In this document: one piece after another, positions 63,442 through 64,000 of the stretch | How positions within the stretch are numbered: the stretch's first letter is position 1 | Layout of the letters: every line of letters begins with the position of its first letter | Assembly (NCBI GenBank): GCA_965206975.1 | Contig: OZ242253.1 | Span: 3,534,001-3,598,000, forward strand | DNA length: 64,000 nt | From: JAAXGI01 sp965206975 | GTDB taxonomy: Bacteria > Gemmatimonadota > Gemmatimonadetes > Longimicrobiales > Gaopeijiaceae | Reading direction: 5' to 3' | Translations under genes and position numbers: made by a program | The notes under the pieces: model-generated | Seen by the model: only the letters and a program-made list of their open reading frames with translations | Database searches by the model: none | What the model was told of the DNA's origin: nothing

Positions 63442-64000
63442 ATGCATTCTCGCGAGTTTCGGAGCCTAGGGCACGATGTCATTGATGAGCTCGCCGACTA
63501 CCTCGACTCAATCGAGGACCGGCCGGTCTTCCCGGCGGTGGAGCCGGCACACCTCGAGGCCCTCTTCGACGAGCGCCTACCGGAGGCTCCATCGCCGGGC
63601 GACGAGGTCCTTCGGGAGGTCAGAGAAAAGCTCCTCCCCTACTCGGTGCACACTGGCCACGGCGGATACCTCGGGCTCATCACTGCCAGCCCGCTTCCGA
63701 TCGGAGTCATCGGCGATCTGATTGCCTCCGCTCTCAACCAAAACCTGGGAACCTACTCCATCGGACCCGGAGCGGTCTCGGTCGAGCGGCGAACGATTCG
63801 TTGGCTCTGCGACTTGGTAGGATACGGCCCGGGGTCCGGCGGAAACCTGACAAGCGGGGGGATGCTCGCGAACCTCATCGGGCTCAAGCTCGCCCGGGAC
63901 CATGCGAGCGGGGAGAAAGCGCAGGAGGCAGGGTCCAGCGGGGAGTGGGGCGTCTATACGAGCGAGGAGCGGCACGTCTCCATCGACAAGGCGGCGGACG
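63442..64000 (+). CDS. PLP-dependent decarboxylase (5' part)
   Basis: An open frame from the ATG at 63442 runs off the window end (186 codons). It begins M-H-S-R-E-F-R-S-L-G-H-D-V-I-D-E-L-A-D-Y-L, followed by H-G-G-Y-L-G-L-I, V-E-R-R-T-I-R-W-L-C and a Gly-rich T-S-G-G-M-L-A-N-L. This matches group II pyridoxal-5'-phosphate decarboxylases (aromatic L-amino-acid decarboxylase type). The PLP-binding Lys lies beyond the window. Substrate cannot be told from this part. Confidence 0.85.
   Translation, partial: MHSREFRSLGHDVIDELADYLDSIEDRPVFPAVEPAHLEALFDERLPEAPSPGDEVLREVREKLLPYSVHTGHGGYLGLITASPLPIGVIGDLIASALNQNLGTYSIGPGAVSVERRTIRWLCDLVGYGPGSGGNLTSGGMLANLIGLKLARDHASGEKAQEAGSSGEWGVYTSEERHVSIDKAAD

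Noticed and set aside
1..64000. Search for CRISPR arrays, tRNA and rRNA genes
   Set aside because: No regularly spaced repeats, no tRNA T-arm consensus with a matching cloverleaf, and no rRNA segments were seen by eye; a covariance search would be more sensitive.

Overview
The window is high-GC bacterial chromosome. Gene content fits Gemmatimonadota: secreted M6 protease, a MoxR/DUF58/VWA operon beside a DUF4159 protein, a DUF5916-type protein, PQQ and haem-c lipoproteins, and large TonB receptors with a carboxypeptidase-regulatory domain. The phylum is an inference from gene families; no rRNA or tRNA gene was found to test it. Many IS copies and decayed genes suggest relaxed selection, for example in a host-associated lineage.

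Left island (1-10.9 kb, genes on the minus strand). A tightly overlapping HK97-type head module runs from the large terminase (5006-6479) down to a tail-terminator-like gene at 109. TerL and the prohead protease are each split by one frameshift. No small terminase or integrase is visible. Capsid, protease, connector and portal stand in an unusual order. Upstream lies a single-chain restriction-modification enzyme (6807-9299), whose ATG overlaps the stop of a 5'-truncated IS1595-type transposase. Beyond it are a long non-coding stretch and a 46-residue ribbon-helix-helix gene with its own terminator. A GGGAATCACTCCC hairpin recurs in this island.

Core-like block (11.5-22.1 kb). A minus-strand chain with very short or overlapping junctions holds glycyl-tRNA synthetase, an NSS sodium symporter, a zincin-like metallopeptidase, an unknown protein, endonuclease III, an HD hydrolase, an M6 protease, a lipoprotein and a 36-residue single-TM protein resembling the MetS small subunit of NSS transporters. 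Divergent from it are nfuA and a cyanophycinase-like gene.

Accessory metabolism (22.8-50.7 kb). This contains a GT-C glycosyltransferase fused to a methyltransferase; a duplicated two-gene cassette (haem-c plus copper-monooxygenase-like protein, then a secreted protein ending in a QCCW motif); the MoxR operon; DUF4159; a DUF5916 barrel protein; OsmC; a decayed SLC12-type transporter; msrPQ; a decayed LTxxQ-type gene; a dienelactone hydrolase; a lytic transglycosylase; a PQQ dehydrogenase; and DinB.

Right part (50.8-64 kb). A haem-c/propeller lipoprotein is followed by a truncated TonB receptor, an IS cluster (possible IstB scrap, IS256, IS110), a complete TonB receptor, and an IS1182-type element cleanly inserted in a GNAT gene with a CTAG duplication. 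The window ends inside a PLP-dependent decarboxylase gene.
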